A stretch of 64,000 nucleotides of DNA from G963923945 sp965199175 (GTDB taxonomy: Bacteria; Pseudomonadota; Alphaproteobacteria; G963923945). A program made the translations under genes and the position numbers. Positions 43,587-52,446 of the stretch are shown here, piece after piece. Numbering within the stretch: the first letter of the stretch is position 1; each line of letters begins with the position of its first letter. The DNA lies in NCBI GenBank assembly GCA_965199175.1, contig OZ240684.1, forward strand, positions 1,116,001-1,180,000, read 5' to 3'. Below the pieces are notes generated by a model. It did no database searches, was not told where the DNA came from, and saw nothing but the letters and a program-made list of their open reading frames with translations.

Positions 43587-45701
43587 CTAAAAACTATAAA
43601 AACCCAACCCGATAGCAACGGTCGAAAGAATCGTCAGAAATATCGCTGCTACCCGGTGACCAATGATGGAGAGGTTTGGGTTTTCTTCCTGCAGACACTC
43701 GTTCAAAAATGCAATTTCATGCGCCGCCTCAGAAAATTCTATAAAGGCTGATTCGTACCCGGAGAGATCTTGTTGACGTTTATTCGGGTCATCAATCAGA
43801 TTCAACATGTCAACCAGGCTGCCGTTCTTAATCACTTTGGGAATCTGTTTACGCAACTCTTCACGCGTACGGCGGTTATAATACTGCAGGACCAAAGGCG
43901 GCATCAATTCACCGATCCATTTCGCCAGATTGGGCGTATGACGTGGTCCGGTTTTCCATTGCAGGACCGCCAAAATACGCATGATTGCAAGCGTGATCTC
44001 ACCGGGATCATTGCTGTTGGATAACCATTCAAAATGGCTGTCAAGATTGTCAAAGAAACGCGCCGAAATAAAAGCAGCGATATGTTTATCAATCGGCAAT
44101 GTACCGGTCTGAAAATCAGCCGCCGCTTCTTCGAGAGCCTCCAGAAGCTCTTCACCCTGTATAACAAAATGATTTTTCAGCAACGGACTCATGCAATGTA
44201 ATGATTCATTGAACTCATAAAGACAACGAAGAAACCCATGACCATATGTTTCTTTTCCCAGATAGGTCTGTATTTTCTGCATATCTTTTGATGCCGATAC
44301 CAAATCCACACCTGTTGTCGCATGATAGGCAATCCAGTTAAGCGGGGCATCACTCATCATTAACTGGCGAAAGATTTTGATCTTTTGGGGGTCTTCATGA
44401 GCATCGATCAAAACACTCCCCAGACTATCCAGCATAAAAGACAATTCCTTAAACCGGAGCGGCCCATCCGGATCAAGAGCGATACATAAATTCGACAGGA
44501 GTGTATCTTTATTGACTAAAGCAGCACCCAATTCCTGATTCCCTAAGACGCTGTCAAAGATCACTTCCCGGGAAGTACCGGCAAAAGAGCTGGAAAACCA
44601 ATATTGGATATCACCATTTTGAATCAGAGGAGGAACAGCCTCCCAGTTCAGGAATATCCCATGAGCCAGCGAAGCACAGGAAAAATAGCTTTTTTGATTC
44701 AACCGAACGGGTCTGGAAGACCGGAGAATTTGTGGCGGCTGTAAAGGTGCCCCCCGACGTCCGTCAAGCCAGGCCTGAACATCCTGAATACCCCATCTCT
44801 CCAACGGGTCATCAACAACCAGTCCCTGGACGATTTCTTTGACTTCACGTATGACATGCTGCCGGGCAGTAAGAGCTGCATAGCTGCCGTATTCGGCTTT
44901 GGCCGTGAGTATATCCTCATCACTCATCCCGCCACCAGGACGCTTCCCCAGATAGAAAAATAAAATGGTCACACCCAAAGCATACAGATCATCATCCAGA
45001 GACCCCCGACTCCGGCTGTAAGGATGACACATCGCATTGGGGATTGTTTCAAACATAGAAGGCTGGTCAAAACCAGGTGGTGCCATGAAATTTTCGCCCA
45101 CAATAATTGACTGGCCCTCCTGATCATCAAAAAACAGATTATCCGGACGCAACGCACGATAGGGAATGTCGCGCGAAGCAAAGGACCGCAAAGCAACCAT
45201 GATTGGCGTAATGTAGCGAGTGGTCAGTTCATCGGCACGCACAGACCGAATCCGGGTATCCAGGCTGGAAACGACTCTTCCCCCTCTGGGGCGCTTAAAA
45301 ACAGCGGCAAAAATTAAATGATCCTGATCTGGCCATTTGACCGCGCCCCAATTTATCGGGCACAAAACATATTCCGCAGGCAAGGTCCGCATGGCAGAAA
45401 GAACATCAATCCGATGGAGCAAATTCTGCGTAGAAACGAGCGCAAATAAATAACTCTGAGAATCCTGCAAATCGGAAGCAGAAAAAGCATGCGCATGCGG
45501 AGAATTGAATTCCGGTAAGGGCTCATCAGGATGAATAATATAACGCTCGGCAATGACCGGCCCGCCGGAATCAGCAAGGGTATCTTCCTCTGATTCCTCT
45601 TCTGAGGCCTGCGGAGAGTCTTGAGGAGCATTCTCCGGAGAATCCTCCAGAGAGACTTCCAACTCCTTTTCATCCGAATCGATTGCGGTCTCTTGCGTCA
45701 A
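43587..45701 (-). CDS. tail-anchored protein with degenerate protein-kinase fold
   Basis: A 704-residue protein. After a very acidic N-terminus (1-45), residues about 50-315 look like a eukaryotic-type kinase fold: YRALRPDNLFF (181-191) replaces the HRDLKPxN loop, VGEN (201-204) replaces DFG, DDDLYALGVTILFFYLGKRP (236-255) matches subdomain IX, and the DDPLERWGIQDVQAWL block (298-312) has the subdomain XI Arg. Both catalytic Asp are missing, and no Gly-rich loop or VAVK-like Lys is visible, so it is probably a pseudokinase. Residues 320-670 are unrecognised. A hydrophobic helix at the C-terminus (about 680-700) suggests a membrane tail anchor. The start is TTG with AGGGAG 10 bases upstream. 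Downstream lies a membrane protein gene; upstream, purA. Confidence 0.72.
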   Translation of the reverse strand: MTQETAIDSDEKELEVSLEDSPENAPQDSPQASEEESEEDTLADSGGPVIAERYIIHPDEPLPEFNSPHAHAFSASDLQDSQSYLFALVSTQNLLHRIDVLSAMRTLPAEYVLCPINWGAVKWPDQDHLIFAAVFKRPRGGRVVSSLDTRIRSVRADELTTRYITPIMVALRSFASRDIPYRALRPDNLFFDDQEGQSIIVGENFMAPPGFDQPSMFETIPNAMCHPYSRSRGSLDDDLYALGVTILFFYLGKRPGGGMSDEDILTAKAEYGSYAALTARQHVIREVKEIVQGLVVDDPLERWGIQDVQAWLDGRRGAPLQPPQILRSSRPVRLNQKSYFSCASLAHGIFLNWEAVPPLIQNGDIQYWFSSSFAGTSREVIFDSVLGNQELGAALVNKDTLLSNLCIALDPDGPLRFKELSFMLDSLGSVLIDAHEDPQKIKIFRQLMMSDAPLNWIAYHATTGVDLVSASKDMQKIQTYLGKETYGHGFLRCLYEFNESLHCMSPLLKNHFVIQGEELLEALEEAAADFQTGTLPIDKHIAAFISARFFDNLDSHFEWLSNSNDPGEITLAIMRILAVLQWKTGPRHTPNLAKWIGELMPPLVLQYYNRRTREELRKQIPKVIKNGSLVDMLNLIDDPNKRQQDLSGYESAFIEFSEAAHEIAFLNECLQEENPNLSIIGHRVAAIFLTILSTVAIGLGFYSF

Positions 45702-45816
45702 TGCCAGGAAACTCCCTTTTATCGAAACCGCAGTTCAAAATGACCCCGTTCACAATGACCTGATCGCTTTGTGAATTCAGCCATTTTACAAGTCAGACAG
45801 ACTCAATGCCACAGAG

Positions 45817-47103
45817 TCATGCCCGGAAAGGATCACGAAGAAGAATGGTATCATCACGTCGCGGGCTGGTGGAGATCATCACCACCGGCGTTTCAATCAG
45901 CTCCTCAATACGTTCGATATAGGCTTGCGCAGCAGCCGGAAGCAATGCCCTCTCAGTAATGCCGCTGGTCGGTTCAGACCAGCCGGAAAATGTCTCATAA
46001 ACCGGGGAAAGTCGTTGAGAATCCGATAAACAGGCGGGAAAATAATCAATATGCTTTCCCTCTAATTCATAGGCGGTGCAAATTTTCAGCTGATCAAAAC
46101 CATCAAGAACATCAATTTTTGTCAGTGCGATACCATCCAGTCCATTGATCTGAGCAGCCTGGCGTAACAAGACAGCATCCAACCAACCGCACCGCCGCTT
46201 GCGACCGGTGACTGTGCCCACCTCCTGACCAACCGTATTAAGTGTATCACCGATAGCATCCTCAAGCTCGGTCGGAAACGGACCACCCCCGACCCGGGTC
46301 ACGTATGCTTTTGCAACCCCCAGAACATAATCAATAACCGAAGGGCCAACCCCCGAACCAATAGCCGCCTGACCGGCAAGAGTGTTTGAAGATGTAACAT
46401 ATGGATAGGTTCCCTGGTCAAGATCAAGCATACTGCCCTGGGCACCCTCAAATAAAATACGCTGATCCCTGCAACCAGCAAGAAGTGACCATACACGATC
46501 AGAAAACGGAAGCAGACGCGGCGCAATGTCGCGAATCGATTCCAGAACCGGGTCAAGCTCAATTTCCTTCTCACCCAAGCCCCTCAAAACCGAATTATGA
46601 TATGCAATCATCGATTCCAAACGGGCGCGGCAGAGATCTAAATCTTTCAGGTCACAGAGCCGAATTGCCCGCCGCCCCACCTTATCCTCATAAGCAGGGC
46701 CAATGCCTCGCCGGGTGGTTCCAATCGGTGCATCACCGCGTGATTGTTCGCGCAGCTGATCCATCCTGCCATGGAATGGCATAATCAAAGCAACTGTATC
46801 AGCAATTTTAAGGTTTTCAGGTGAAATGGTCATACCGCGCTGGGTCAATGCATCGATTTCCCGGCATAATGCCCAGGGATCCAGAACAACACCATTCCCG
46901 ATTATCGATACTTTACCCGGCCTTAAGATGCCCGAAGGAAGGAGGCTCAAAGCATAGACTTCGCCATCAACAACCAGGGTGTGGCCGGCATTATGCCCGC
47001 CTTGAAAACGCACCACAATATCGGCGCGTTCAGACAGCCAATCAACAATTTTGCCCTTGCCTTCATCGCCCCATTGCGATCCCACAACCACAACATTACC
47101 CAT
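45817..47103 (-). CDS. purA: adenylosuccinate synthetase
   Basis: It joins IMP and aspartate with GTP in the AMP branch of purine synthesis. The ATG at 47103 is chosen (AAAGGA 6-11 bases upstream, MGNVVVVGSQWGDEGKGK); the longer frame from 47157 would add 18 unconserved residues. The GTP-binding loop GSQWGDEGKGK, the NAGHT motif, GTTRRGIGPAYEDK and TKIDVLDG are all present. The protein is 428 residues. hisZ lies 85 bp upstream. Confidence 0.96.
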   Translation of the reverse strand: MGNVVVVGSQWGDEGKGKIVDWLSERADIVVRFQGGHNAGHTLVVDGEVYALSLLPSGILRPGKVSIIGNGVVLDPWALCREIDALTQRGMTISPENLKIADTVALIMPFHGRMDQLREQSRGDAPIGTTRRGIGPAYEDKVGRRAIRLCDLKDLDLCRARLESMIAYHNSVLRGLGEKEIELDPVLESIRDIAPRLLPFSDRVWSLLAGCRDQRILFEGAQGSMLDLDQGTYPYVTSSNTLAGQAAIGSGVGPSVIDYVLGVAKAYVTRVGGGPFPTELEDAIGDTLNTVGQEVGTVTGRKRRCGWLDAVLLRQAAQINGLDGIALTKIDVLDGFDQLKICTAYELEGKHIDYFPACLSDSQRLSPVYETFSGWSEPTSGITERALLPAAAQAYIERIEELIETPVVMISTSPRRDDTILLRDPFRA

Positions 47104-47188
47104 AACGATCCTTTTCTCACAACCCATGACCCACTGAGCGATCAGAAGACCGCTCAATCTCCTATGGGCATTCTGTCTGTTGTTGATT

Positions 47189-48379
47189 TTATCTGTTTAT
47201 TGATAGACTGACTGACCGATCTGCTTGTGTTATTTTGACGATTTTTCCCTGATCATAAACAAATTCGCAACTCAGTCTTTGCGCTTCGGACAAAGGATCA
47301 TCATCACCATCGTCAAGCTGCCGGATCACAGCATAGCCCTCGGCCTGTAATTGCGCATAGTCAATATTTTCACAATCGCGTGGCACATAAATACGTCGCA
47401 AGCCATGACCCGGTGAAACCGCCCGCAAGAGCATATCCAAAAATAAGGTGAAACCGGTTGCTGATTCACAAATATTCCCGACCTCGCTCCTGTAACGCCC
47501 CCCCAGACCCAACGCATTGCGGGAGCGATGGGTATAAATCGCAAAGGTCAGACCGGTGTGGTAATCAAGAGACCGTTGTTCAACCGGATCAATCGTCAAA
47601 GACAAATCCGGCAAATGAGTCCGGAGCCGGGTAACCGTATCAACCAAACGCCGGGCCTCACGGGCTGAGCGCTCCGGCAAATCAAGAGATTGAAAAGCGG
47701 TTAAAACAGTATCAACCGGACCAACACAATCCATCAATGCTTTGACCAAATGCCCTTGTGAGGATTCCATCTGCGGAATAGCGGTACTATCTTTTCGGTC
47801 CAGAACTTCAGTAAGCCGGAGTGCCATGGCCTCATCAAGGCCAAAATCTTCAATCAGAGCCGATGCCAATGTCGGCATTTGCACATCCACCGTCAAATCA
47901 GTGATGCCGATACCCACAAGTGCAGAAACCGCCAACATCACCACCTCAGCATCGGCTGCAATACAATCTGAGCCGATCAGCTCAACCCCAACCTGGCAAA
48001 ATTGTCGCTCTGGCCGGAGTTGATCACCACAAGCCCGCAATACTTCACCACAATAACTGAGTCGCAAAGGGCGCGGAACCCTGGCCAAACGAGTCGCGGC
48101 AATACGGGCTGCCTGTACGGTGATATCCGAACGCAATGCCATAACCCGCTGTGAATCCGGATCCATCATGCGCAAACTCGACATCGCCTGTTTTTCACCA
48201 ATTCCGCTCAGCAGACTGTCTTCAAACTCCACCAAAGGCGGTTTAATCCGCTCATAGCCGAAAAATTCGAGATGGCTCATCACCCTATGGATAATCTCAG
48301 CTTCCCGGCGCGCCTGAGGGGACAGGAGATCGCTCAATCCGGCAGGCAGCAAGGCAGGATGGGGTGAATGGTCAGTCAT
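47189..48379 (-). CDS. hisZ: ATP phosphoribosyltransferase regulatory subunit
   Basis: A histidyl-tRNA synthetase-like protein that activates short-form HisG in histidine biosynthesis. The 396-residue protein shows class II synthetase motifs: motif 2 RLSYCGEVLRAC and a motif 3-like GLGGRYRSEVG. The catalytic aminoacylation features and anticodon domain are absent, as in HisZ. The hisZ-purA order is typical for alphaproteobacteria; hisG is not in the window. Confidence 0.92.
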   Translation of the reverse strand: MTDHSPHPALLPAGLSDLLSPQARREAEIIHRVMSHLEFFGYERIKPPLVEFEDSLLSGIGEKQAMSSLRMMDPDSQRVMALRSDITVQAARIAATRLARVPRPLRLSYCGEVLRACGDQLRPERQFCQVGVELIGSDCIAADAEVVMLAVSALVGIGITDLTVDVQMPTLASALIEDFGLDEAMALRLTEVLDRKDSTAIPQMESSQGHLVKALMDCVGPVDTVLTAFQSLDLPERSAREARRLVDTVTRLRTHLPDLSLTIDPVEQRSLDYHTGLTFAIYTHRSRNALGLGGRYRSEVGNICESATGFTLFLDMLLRAVSPGHGLRRIYVPRDCENIDYAQLQAEGYAVIRQLDDGDDDPLSEAQRLSCEFVYDQGKIVKITQADRSVSLSINR

Positions 48380-48593
48380 GATATTCCCTTAGCCATACTC
48401 TATTCTGTCAACCATATGGATACCGGTAAAAACATCCGCGTTGCTGGGAAAGAAACCCGGAAACAAAGACAATACCCCAGTCCGGGACCCCGCATCAGAC
48501 CAGCATAATACAGATATCACCAAACCAGTTCCTCTGTGAATATGACGCTTCAAATCCAAAAACAAATTATCCGATGATACGCAACCCATCGTA

Positions 48594-49733
48594 CTAAACC
48601 AAGGTTGCTTTTTGATACGCCCATTCCAGCCACGGCAACAGAGATTCCAGATCCTGATGATCAATATTTGGCCCGGTCCAGATGCGCAAACCAACCGGTG
48701 CATGACGATAATGGGTAATATCATAAGCGATTTTCTCCTCAGCCAAAATCCCGACCATCCGGGAAACTGTGAGGGCCGCATCACCGGTCACACGCAGACA
48801 AACCGGTGTCAATCCACGATGATGGGGCTGAGCAGCCAGATGATCAACCCAGCATGTGGAATCCACCCAGGCATCAATCAACGCAAAATTGGCCCGCGAC
48901 CGGGCAATCATTTCTGACAAACCGCCGACAGAATGAATCCATTTCAAAGCCAGGAGCGCATCCTCAATACAGAGCAGGGATGGCGTATTGACCGGCCCCA
49001 TATCCCGGCATTCACCCTCAGGAAGATCAAGATGAAACAATTTAGGCACCGGCCATGCCGGGTGCGCACTGCGCAAACGCTCAACCGCCCGGGGGGAAAG
49101 AATGAGAATCCCATGCTGAGCCTCCCCCCCCATTGCTTTTTGCCAGGAAAACGTGGTGACATCCAGCTTCTTCCAGGGCAAATCCAGCGTCAACACAGCC
49201 GATGTTGCATCACAGAATGTCAGGCCAGACCGGGAATCGGCAATCCAGTCAGCATCAGGAACAGCCACGCCGGTGCTGGTACCGGTCCAGGGAAAAACGA
49301 TATCATGGTCGAGATTGACCCTGTCCAGGTCTGGCAATTCGCCATCAGGAGCCTCCAAAGCCCGTACCCGTTCTGGCCCCAGAAGCTGGATGGCATCAGC
49401 CAGCCAGTCACGACCAAAACGGTCCCAGGCCAGGACGTCAACGGATCGTAAGCCCAGCAAATTCCATAAAGCCGCCTCGAAAGCACCGGTATCTGAGCCA
49501 GGAGACAGATAAAGACAATACGTAGCCGGGATTTGTAGAATTTCTCTCATCCAGCCAAAGAGTTCTGATAAACGAAGATTGGCTTGCGTGCTCCGGTGAT
49601 AGCGTCCAACCAGGGCCTGGGAAAGATCAGATAACCGCCAACCAGGCGGCTTAACGCAAGGACCGCTGGAAAAAAAAGGCCGCCGCGGACGGACCGCCGG
49701 ACGTGGCAATGGGATCGGCACAGTCATCGCCAT
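48594..49733 (-). CDS. serC: phosphoserine aminotransferase
   Basis: A PLP enzyme in serine biosynthesis converting 3-phosphohydroxypyruvate to phosphoserine. The 379-residue protein is of the alphaproteobacterial type, with PLP-binding Lys199 in TFSWQKAMGGEAQHG, and an N-terminal FFSSGPCVKPPGW substrate loop. In most relatives serA lies directly between serC and hisZ; here only a 214-bp spacer is found. The transporter gene upstream is 67 bp away on the same strand. Confidence 0.94.
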   Translation of the reverse strand: MAMTVPIPLPRPAVRPRRPFFSSGPCVKPPGWRLSDLSQALVGRYHRSTQANLRLSELFGWMREILQIPATYCLYLSPGSDTGAFEAALWNLLGLRSVDVLAWDRFGRDWLADAIQLLGPERVRALEAPDGELPDLDRVNLDHDIVFPWTGTSTGVAVPDADWIADSRSGLTFCDATSAVLTLDLPWKKLDVTTFSWQKAMGGEAQHGILILSPRAVERLRSAHPAWPVPKLFHLDLPEGECRDMGPVNTPSLLCIEDALLALKWIHSVGGLSEMIARSRANFALIDAWVDSTCWVDHLAAQPHHRGLTPVCLRVTGDAALTVSRMVGILAEEKIAYDITHYRHAPVGLRIWTGPNIDHQDLESLLPWLEWAYQKATLV

Positions 49734-49800
49734 CCCGGGAGATGGTCAGCAGAGATTCTCAAAATGCTCTGTGCATCCCAAAGCATCCTCATCCCGATTC

Positions 49801-51636
49801 TCATAAACCGTAATACCAGGGAGCAAAAAACGCAAAAACCAGACACATCAAAAGAGTGAGAGGCAATCCGGCCCGGGCAAAATCACCAAAACGGTAATGC
49901 CCAGGCCCCATGACCAGTAAATTGGTCTGATACCCCAGCGGCGTGATAAAGGAACAGTTGGCACCAAGAACCACAGCAATCGCAAAAACCATCGGATCAG
50001 CGTTGAGGCCCTGGGCAACTTCGACTGCAATCGGCGTAAACAACACAGCACAGGCATTGTTGCTGATGATATTGGTAAAAGCCGCAACCAAAAGGAAAAG
50101 GACCGATAAGACCCCCGCAGGACCGGCCCAGGAAAAAATATCCAAAACAGCTGAGGCCAAAAAAGCAGCCGCCCCGGTCTCCTGCATCACAGTACCCAAC
50201 GCCAGGGCAGCAACAATCAGTAAAAGAAGATTGCGATCAATGGCGCGTCCGGCCTGGCGGATATTCAAAACCCCGGAAAATAACATCAGAGTCACACCCA
50301 GCAAGGCCGCCACAACAGGGGGCAGAATTTCCAATGCCATCAAGAATAAAACAGTGAAAAAAATCAGATTAGCCCAACGCGCTGACCGGGGATCTGGCAA
50401 TGCGGTTTGAGACCATTCCATCGGCATCAGATCACGGCTCGCCCGTAATGACTGAATCGAAGAGCGGCTTGCCTGGACCAAAAGCACATCACCGGCCTCA
50501 AGAGAAATTTCAGTCATGCGGGCCCGGATCATGCGTGAGCGACGTTGCAAACCAAGAACCACAGCCCGGAAACGATAGCGAAAACCAATTTGCTCTAATG
50601 TCTGACCAATCAGGCGGGAGGCCGGGGTGACCATCACTTCGGATAAAACCTGTTCCTGGCTATCGCTCGCCTGGGTCGTGCCCTCATCACTATATTCGGT
50701 GCTTAAGACACCAACAGCCCGGGCTAAAATATCGGTCAGAGCTTTGCGGGTCGCAGCAACAATCAGAATATCTCCCTGACGCAAACTCAACCCCTCAAAA
50801 GAGGGCAGCTCGGCATGTTCACCACGCAAAATCATCCGGACCGTCATATCTTTCAGGCTGGGGAACATACCGGCCTTGGCTTGTTCGCCGATGAGTTTGG
50901 AATCCTCACCAACCGTAATCTGAGCAATGAATTGCCGACCACTTTCAGCAATCAGTGAATGCGCCATCGCCGCCCGGCGCGGTAAAAAACGCGGTGCAAC
51001 GAAAATGATATAAACCAACCCGGTCAAAGCAAGCACAACCCCGGGAACCGTAAAGGAAAAAAAACTAAAATGTTGCTGGCCCAGCTCCTGTAGCATATTC
51101 GAGACCAGAAGATTGGTACTCGAACCAATCAAAGTGGTCATCCCGCCAAGAATAGCCGCAAAACTCAGCGGCATCATCACACTGCTGGGCGAACGGCCAA
51201 GACGATCAGCCAAAGCCTGCATAATCGGGATAAAAATAACCACCACCGGCGTATTGTTGAGAAACGCGCTCATCAAAAGGACACAAGACAACGTACCCAC
51301 CACTGAAGCCATCGGCCATTTTCCGCCCAGATGGGCCGCAAAGCCAGCAACCTGGTCAAAGGCACGTGTGTTCACCATCCCCTGACCGATCACCAAAAGA
51401 GCCAGAACAGCAATCAAAGCCGGGTTGGCAAAACCTTCCAAAATGCGCGCCGGGTCAAGACGGTTTTGTCCCAGATCATCCAGAACCGGAAAAATTGTGT
51501 AAAAAAGAACCAGACTACACAGCAGACCCAGCGACGCCAAAGACATGGGGATTGTTTCACTGGAATACAGAATGATCGCCATCATGACGAAGATCAGACC
51601 AGCCCACATCAGCCAATAAGGATCAATAACAAACAT
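49801..51636 (-). CDS. SLC13/DASS-type permease with two TrkA-C domains
   Basis: A 611-residue inner-membrane transporter. About ten to twelve hydrophobic helices are split into two halves by a soluble region (about 235-400) containing two RCK/TrkA-C-like domains (ITVGEDSKLIGEQA; MVTPASRLIGQTLEQIGFRYRF). Both halves have the family re-entrant loops (LNNTPVVVIFIPI then GSSTNLL; ISNNACAVLFTPIA then GYQTNLLVMGPG). Members carry sulfate, dicarboxylates or other anions with sodium; the substrate cannot be read here. It precedes serC on the same strand. Confidence 0.9.
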   Translation of the reverse strand: MFVIDPYWLMWAGLIFVMMAIILYSSETIPMSLASLGLLCSLVLFYTIFPVLDDLGQNRLDPARILEGFANPALIAVLALLVIGQGMVNTRAFDQVAGFAAHLGGKWPMASVVGTLSCVLLMSAFLNNTPVVVIFIPIMQALADRLGRSPSSVMMPLSFAAILGGMTTLIGSSTNLLVSNMLQELGQQHFSFFSFTVPGVVLALTGLVYIIFVAPRFLPRRAAMAHSLIAESGRQFIAQITVGEDSKLIGEQAKAGMFPSLKDMTVRMILRGEHAELPSFEGLSLRQGDILIVAATRKALTDILARAVGVLSTEYSDEGTTQASDSQEQVLSEVMVTPASRLIGQTLEQIGFRYRFRAVVLGLQRRSRMIRARMTEISLEAGDVLLVQASRSSIQSLRASRDLMPMEWSQTALPDPRSARWANLIFFTVLFLMALEILPPVVAALLGVTLMLFSGVLNIRQAGRAIDRNLLLLIVAALALGTVMQETGAAAFLASAVLDIFSWAGPAGVLSVLFLLVAAFTNIISNNACAVLFTPIAVEVAQGLNADPMVFAIAVVLGANCSFITPLGYQTNLLVMGPGHYRFGDFARAGLPLTLLMCLVFAFFAPWYYGL

Positions 51637-51877
51637 CTTAAGAAAAGTCCTCTGGTCCGGGTTTCATATCTCACCGCCAATACCCGAAACCAACCCATCA
51701 GGAATATCTGAGAAAAAAGCTCAGCTCTCTACGCAGATTTTTGGTGATTGTGTATGTCTGGACAACACAACATATGTGTCGCCGACACTCTGTATCAATC
51801 AATTTCAATCATCAATGAGCGTATTTATAACTATCAGATTGGGCATGAGAAATAAGGACTGAGTTAAAGAAACAAGA

Positions 51878-51919
51878 TTGAGAAAACAGGGTTGAGAAAA
51901 CAGGGTTGAGAAAACAAGG
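51878..51919. repeat. 14-bp tandem repeat, three copies
   Basis: The unit ttgagaaaacaggg occurs at 51878-51891, 51892-51905 and, with one mismatch, 51906-51919. Confidence 0.92.
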
Positions 51920-52334
51920 CAGAACCGCAAAAATATCCGGGATCAAAAAGTGCCGTGGTTTTGTCTGTCATTCTTTCGGTTGTTCTTTTTTATAATTTTT
52001 TCTGTGGTTTGTGCGGCTTGAGTGTCGTTTACAGATGGGCTGAAAAAATGAGATATGTGGGAGTATGAGAGAGTATGCGGCACGTCAAATATGAAACAGT
52101 TTATCATCAAAAATACCGCTTTTTAGAGAATTATGACATCTTCCTCAATGACAAAAACTCAAAAGACCTCCTGAGAGAAAAAGACGTTATGAAACGGGAA
52201 TAAAACAAGACAAGAATAAAACAGAAGATTTTTGAAATGAAAAATCGTCATGATCTTGACCGGACACGTCAAATAGCTCAGCATAGGTCTTGCCTGGCTT
52301 ACGGTAATAATGACACAAAATGAGACGATAAAAA

Positions 52335-52363
52335 TAAGCCTGCAAAAAAATAAGCCTGCAAAG
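52335..52363. repeat. 16-bp duplication upstream of thiC
   Basis: The core taagcctgcaaaa occurs at 52335 and 52351, joined by an A-tract. Confidence 0.8.
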
Positions 52364-52446
52364 ACAGACGCTGACCAAAGATTGGCCGATTTCGCACAGA
52401 CCCCACTCCCTCCGGGTTATGTTTCCTTCAAAAGGTTCCCAAGAAT

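Larger units (their letters stand above)
51637..52446. other. 810-bp gene-free spacer before thiC
   Basis: A long divergent spacer (transporter minus, thiC plus). I looked for a TPP riboswitch (CTGAGA ... ACCC ... GAACCTGATC) upstream of thiC and did not find one. It contains the 14-bp repeat at 51878-51919 and a 16-bp duplication at 52335-52363. No gene or convincing RNA structure seen. Confidence 0.6.

Noticed and set aside
52141..52446. TPP riboswitch upstream of thiC, suggested by a CTGAGA word at about 52173
   Set aside because: The word is not followed by the ACCC and GAACCTGATC-type elements, and no matching pairing was found.
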